Shown here one piece after another: positions 60,009 through 64,000 of a stretch of 64,000 nucleotides of DNA (position 1 is the first letter of the stretch; every line of letters begins with the position of its first letter). The notes beneath the pieces are model-generated. The model did no database searches, was not told the origin of the DNA, and saw only the letters and a list, made by a program, of their open reading frames with translations. A program made the translations under genes and the position numbers. This stretch comes from Nissolia schottii (Eukaryota > Streptophyta > Magnoliopsida > Fabales > Fabaceae), in assembly GCA_003254905.1 (NCBI GenBank), contig QANU01075165.1, positions 62,001 through 126,000 of the forward strand, written 5' to 3'.

Positions 60009-60918
60009 TGTCGCGACCATGATCGCGGCGGGAGGGCGACAAAATATTAAAAGAAAAATAATTTAATGGAGTCGCCACCAATTTTATTTAAATTAGGAAA
60101 AATTGGAAAAACCTTTATTTAGATAAATTATTCTAATTTGAGTTTAGATGTGGGAGTCGATTATGCATAGGAAAGGGCAAAAACTTAATTTTGCAGCACC
60201 CCTAATGCATCTGTATTAAAACGGTTACCTTAGTTAATTGTGCAAATTATTTATAACCTCTAAAAAAATGAGAAGATTTAGAAATGTTAGAGTATCAAGT
60301 TGTCGCAACTCAAATCCTCTAAAACGAATTAACAAGTCGTCGTCACTTAGTTAACACTTTTTATTATTAAAAACAAGTTCAAACATCCTTTTTTTTATTT
60401 ATAACTAAAGAAATGAGAAGTTTAACTAATAAATAAATAAAATTATCTACACATGAAAATTTAATTTTGACTCAACTTGCGCTCCTACGTATTCTCTGGT
60501 GCAATGAGGAACTTAAAGTCACGTAGTTCTTTTTAAAAAAATGTTTGTGTGTTAATTACCTTTTTAAAAATAGTTTTTTTAAGAGTTTCACAGCATCAAG
60601 TTGTCACAACTTAGATGCTCTAAAATGAGTTAACAAGTCGTCACTATTCAGCTAACATTTTTACTTTCATGCTATTTTTTTTCTTTTTATTTATTTATTT
60701 TTTAATAGCAAACAATAATTAAAAAAGATGTTTTGGGCCCAAAACACGGCCCAAAAAATGAAAAAAAATATACATAAACCTGCAAAACAAAGAAAATATT
60801 TCAACCAAAAGCTGGCCCAAACCCAAAACTCACAAGACAATTGCAGCAAAATAAAAAAAAAAATACTCCTTACGGACCCAAACCAAAAGATGGGCTGCTC
60901 CCACTTCAAACAAAACAA

Positions 60919-60920
<2 letters not shown>

Positions 60921-60951
<31 letters not shown>
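60921..60951. repeat. (AAT)n microsatellite
   Basis: About ten AAT units, followed by a shorter AAT run at 60974-60992. Confidence 0.95.
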
Positions 60952-60953
<2 letters not shown>

Positions 60954-61109
60954 AAATAAACACAAAATAACTGATAATAATAATAATAATAACAAAAAAC
61001 AAAACCCTTCCCTCATTCTCCTTACTTCTGTCTCTTTTTCTCAGTTTCTTTACTCATGTATGAGTTTAGAAAATTTTATTTTCTAAAATGTGGGCGGTAC
61101 AAATTAATT

Positions 61110-61330
61110 ACTGATTTCAGCCCCTTGAATTATTTTTTAAAAAATGGGTTGAAATCGGTTACTGTTCACTCGATTTCAGCCTTAAAATACTTTTTTTTTT
61201 AAAAAAGAGCTTAAATCGAGTATTGTTCACTCGATTTCAAGTACTTTTTTTTCTTTTTCCTCGCCGGCCAACTACATACTGATTTCAGAACCGTCGACCA
61301 TACATTCGTAATTTCCTACATTGTCCCATA
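61110..61330 (-). repeat. Isolated MULE-type terminus related to 34590-34810
   Basis: Contains inverted units CGATTTCAG / GAAATCG. Its reverse complement reads GGACAATGTAGGAAATTACG then ATGTATGGT, close to GTATTGGAAATTACAAACGT then ATGGT at 34600-34634. No partner end or transposase is nearby. Confidence 0.5.
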
Positions 61331-61363
61331 TATCTGAATTTTAACTTATTTAAACCCATATAA

Positions 61364-61740
61364 ATGTATTTACCCCATTTTTCTCATCCTCTCAACCGAT
61401 CTCCTCTCTCTGGTTTTTTCTTTTTTCTCTTAACTCAGTTTCTCATTCTTTCTTTCTTTTGGCGCGCTCTTTTTTCTTTTTCTCTCAACTCTCTCATTTC
61501 TCTTTCTTTCTTTCTTTCTTTCTCTCTTTTTTCTTTTCTCTCAACTCTCTCAGTTTATCTGTCTTTCTTTCTCTGGACTGTAGCTCGCCGCCGCCATGGG
61601 CAGTGCCGGCGGCGGCACCGGTTCTCTCTCCCTCTCTCTTAATCTCAGTTTCTCTCTCGGATTCACTCACCTTCTGTTTCTCGGTTTCCTCTCTCTCTCT
61701 CTCTTCACTATCGATCTTTTCTGTCTCACTCTCTAGATCT
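61364..61740 (+). repeat. Pyrimidine-rich tract with a GC-rich insert
   Basis: Repeated TTTCTCTCAACTCTCTCA units about 60 bases apart and TTTC runs, interrupted at about 61585-61620 by GCCGCCGCCATGGGCAGTGC and GGCGGCGGCACCGG. The long open frames here reflect the pyrimidine bias. Confidence 0.6.
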
Positions 61741-62400
61741 GTTTTGGTTTCTGGTATGTATGTGTTGTGTTGTTTTGGATTGATTTTTCTGCAGGTATGG
61801 GTGTGTGAAAGAAAGATTGAGGGGGGTTTGGTCGCGATGGCTGTGGTGGTTTAGAGTGGCGAGAGAGAATGGTGGAAGAAGAAGATGGCACTGATTCTTC
61901 CTTCTTTTTTTTCTCTTGAACTTTTTATTTCTTATTTATTTTTTTTATGAATAGATTGACACACAAAAAAAAAAAATGCATACCTCTCTCAGATTCCTTT
62001 TCTTTTCCTCTTATATTTTTGTGATGGTGAATGGATTTTTTTAGCCAAAAAGCCCCCCTTTTCCTCTTTCTTCTAGGCTCTACTTATACCTCAAAAACAC
62101 ATTCAGTTTGAGTGTTCAAAAATTCTTGATGCTGTTTGTGTTATTCCATTTATGTGCATTGCTTGCGTGAACACTTGCAAGAAAACCAAATTTTGGATGT
62201 TGCTTGCTGGCAGAAATTCTGCAAAAGGAGGGGAAAATATGTCTGTTGGAGAATAGGGAGTTTGGGGTAGAACTTAGAAGGCAGATATCTTTTTTTTTTT
62301 TTTAGTTTTTTGACTTTTTGTTTCTGTTTGGGCTTTGTTTCTTTTTTCCTTTTTCAATTTTTTTGTTCTGTTTGGGCCAAAAAAGAGTGACAAACTGGGC

Positions 62401-63973
62401 CAACAAGAATTTTTTTGGATCAGATTAAAAAAATGGAAAGAAAGGGAGAAAATAAAAATAGTAAAAGAAAAATAAAAAGAATAACAAAAAGAAAACAGCC
62501 GGACAAAATTTTCAGTCTTTTACATCCAAAGTCCAAACATAACCCTGCATTCCATGTATCAATAAAAAATGAACCAAAATTGGACGCTGGTATTAGTCGG
62601 AGGAATATATGTTCACTAGATAAGGGAAAAGCTTTCACTTTAAACCATTGAAAAGATGACCCAAAACTAGAACAGTGTCGCTTAGACTTTAGACAAAGCC
62701 TATTAATAAAAATAAAGTTAGTAAACTTTCATAGAGCCAAATGAGACCCGATCACATAACAGATTTTATACTCATTTTGAGTTAAATGGCCAAAGAAATT
62801 TTGTAGGGGGTTTCTTCTAATTAAGTGAATTTAGAATGAGATATGATGTGCTTGTGCTGCTATTAGTAAACTACACATGTTGGGTTGGGTGGAGAGAGAC
62901 ACTCTTACTGTATTTTTTTTCCCTTCACAAAATCGTCTTAAAATTTTGAACATTTGAAGAATCAACTTGATATAATTTTTCTTTTTGTACATTGATAACA
63001 CTAATATTTGAATCTTTGACTTCATAGAAACTACTCAAGCCTCTTGTGCATTTCTAGTGGCTTCAACTTGATATAGAATCTACATAATAAGTGCATTTTT
63101 TATAATGCAGGCAACATTTGATTATCTTTGGATATTCATGTAATTATAGGATGGCATTTTATTTGTTGGCTCCACATTTCTCCACATAGTTCCTTCTTAA
63201 GGGGCCGAAAACCCCCCAAAAAAGATAAACCAAAATTGAAACGGACCACAAAAGAAGAAGCCATCCCTTTGAGATAGACGAACAACATTTTACATCAGTT
63301 GTAGGAGGAATCCAAGACCCTTCCGTCCACCAAACCGAAGCAAAAGACCTGCAATCCAGATCCAATTTCAAAATCAAAACCCTGTATACATTATGAAATC
63401 GGGAAATAAAGAGAAAAATGTATGGAGACCAAAGCACAACAATAGTCACTCTTTGTCGTATTCTGAAAAAAAAGAAGAAGATGCATTTACATTCAAAACC
63501 CAAAAATTAAAGGGCTCCAAGCAAGTCATCAATCAATAAAAGAGAGTAGGCATATACTATTAGAAAAAAAAAAAAATTATTTGTAGTCAATCGTGATAGA
63601 ACACTATCAACTCACATCACATATCTTAACAAGTTGTGACTTTTATTATAATCTCAAATTGTTTGAGACCCCAAATTCAATTTATAGTGATAACGGATCG
63701 TAAGTCGTCATTAACTCCGAATAGTATAAATTATACTATTATCACCTTTAAAAAAATGTTTGAGACCTCCAAAATCATTTCTAGAGGGAGCATAGAATTG
63801 ATTTTGATTTCAACATGTTTGGTTTACCATTTGTTAAAATCGATACTGGCTCTAAAATCAATATTAAAAGAGGTGAAAGTACTAAAAAAAATAAGTTGAA
63901 AAAGAATTATGTAACATAAATAATTGTACAACAAAATGAATTTTGCAAAACCAAATTAACACGCGGCATATAC
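62401..63973. other. Intergenic or intronic DNA near the right edge
   Basis: AT-rich. On the minus strand 63170-63360 has an acceptor-like GGATCTGGATTGCAG followed by less AT-rich sequence, possibly the last exon or 3' UTR of the gene whose exon touches the right edge. No product is recognised. Confidence 0.3.
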
Positions 63974-64000
63974 CTTGAGATCGGCAAATCTGAGGGCAAT
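63974..64000 (-). CDS. Possible exon end of a minus-strand gene (partial)
   Basis: Read on the minus strand, the last 27 bases give IALRFADLK in one frame, followed by a good donor (AAG then GTATATG). It is too short to identify. The exon would continue beyond the window. Confidence 0.3.

Larger units (their letters stand above)
60009..62400. mobile_element. Probable LTR-retrotransposon LTR, composite and degraded
   Basis: Starts near TGTCGCGACCATGATCGCGG and contains GGAGTCGCCACCAATTTTAT and GTGGGAGTCGATTATGC, motifs I associate with gypsy LTRs of dicots. Two diverged direct copies of a CATCAAGTTGTC.CAAC...AACAAGTCGTC unit lie at 60285-60365 and 60590-60650. No gag-pol sequence is adjacent. 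The right boundary is not defined, and a MULE-like terminus is embedded at 61110-61330. Confidence 0.35.

Noticed and set aside
61364-61854. Ser/Phe/Leu-rich frames in the pyrimidine tract
   Set aside because: Explained by CT/TTC bias; no domain, likely LTR or leader-like sequence.
62415-62651. 78-codon Lys-rich open frame
   Set aside because: AT-biased low-complexity sequence with no homologue recognised.

Overview
The window reads as nuclear DNA of a dicot plant, most likely a legume of the soybean (Glycine) type. This is inferred from multi-exon genes with AT-rich introns, plant-only families (CRLK-type receptor kinase, TPS-g terpene synthase, DYT1-type bHLH, P-class PPR) and heavy plant transposon content. 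No species was confirmed by a search. An assembly gap (N run) lies at 43157-43705.

Six genes look real. The 5' end of a calcium/calmodulin-regulated receptor-like kinase (CRLK1/2 type) leaves the window on the minus strand (coding exon 31-353, leader intron 397-1060). A 626-residue eIF4B-like gene follows (5360-9782, six exons). Next is a 1286-residue FYVE-domain protein with nine helical-hairpin repeats (11597-16546, three exons). A TPS-g terpene synthase (42751-45817) has one exon hidden by the gap and a damaged second metal-binding motif. An intronless mitochondrial PPR gene lies on the minus strand (50574-51737). A DYT1-like tapetum bHLH gene (58580-59596) appears to need a GC-AG intron. 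A frameshifted S-protein (self-incompatibility-like) copy lies at 47379-47733, a broken RING fragment at 21639-21908, and a possible minus-strand exon touches the right edge.

Most of the rest is mobile DNA. It includes three tRNA-derived SINEs with target-site duplications (3395-3573, 7798-7929, 46937-47120). There is a hAT-type MITE (10491-11054), a MULE-type MITE (28561-28718) and a large foldback element (3943-4758). CACTA remnants lie at 23750-26449 and 32552-33260. A composite Mutator-like element (about 34590-39970) carries a dead transposase convergent with a dead plant-mobile-domain gene. A nearly complete but decayed Ty1/copia element occupies 52223-57390, with copia and gypsy LTR fragments elsewhere. 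Between about 17 and 42 kb I see only transposons, simple repeats and AT-rich relics, so the window is two gene-bearing flanks around a transposon-rich block.

The genes do not form a pathway. The observations most worth checking are the FYVE plus DM14-like repeat architecture with a frame-preserving hydrophobic intron, the terpene synthase lacking two of three NSE/DTE ligands, the GC donor in the DYT1-like gene, and the MULE/PMD composite.
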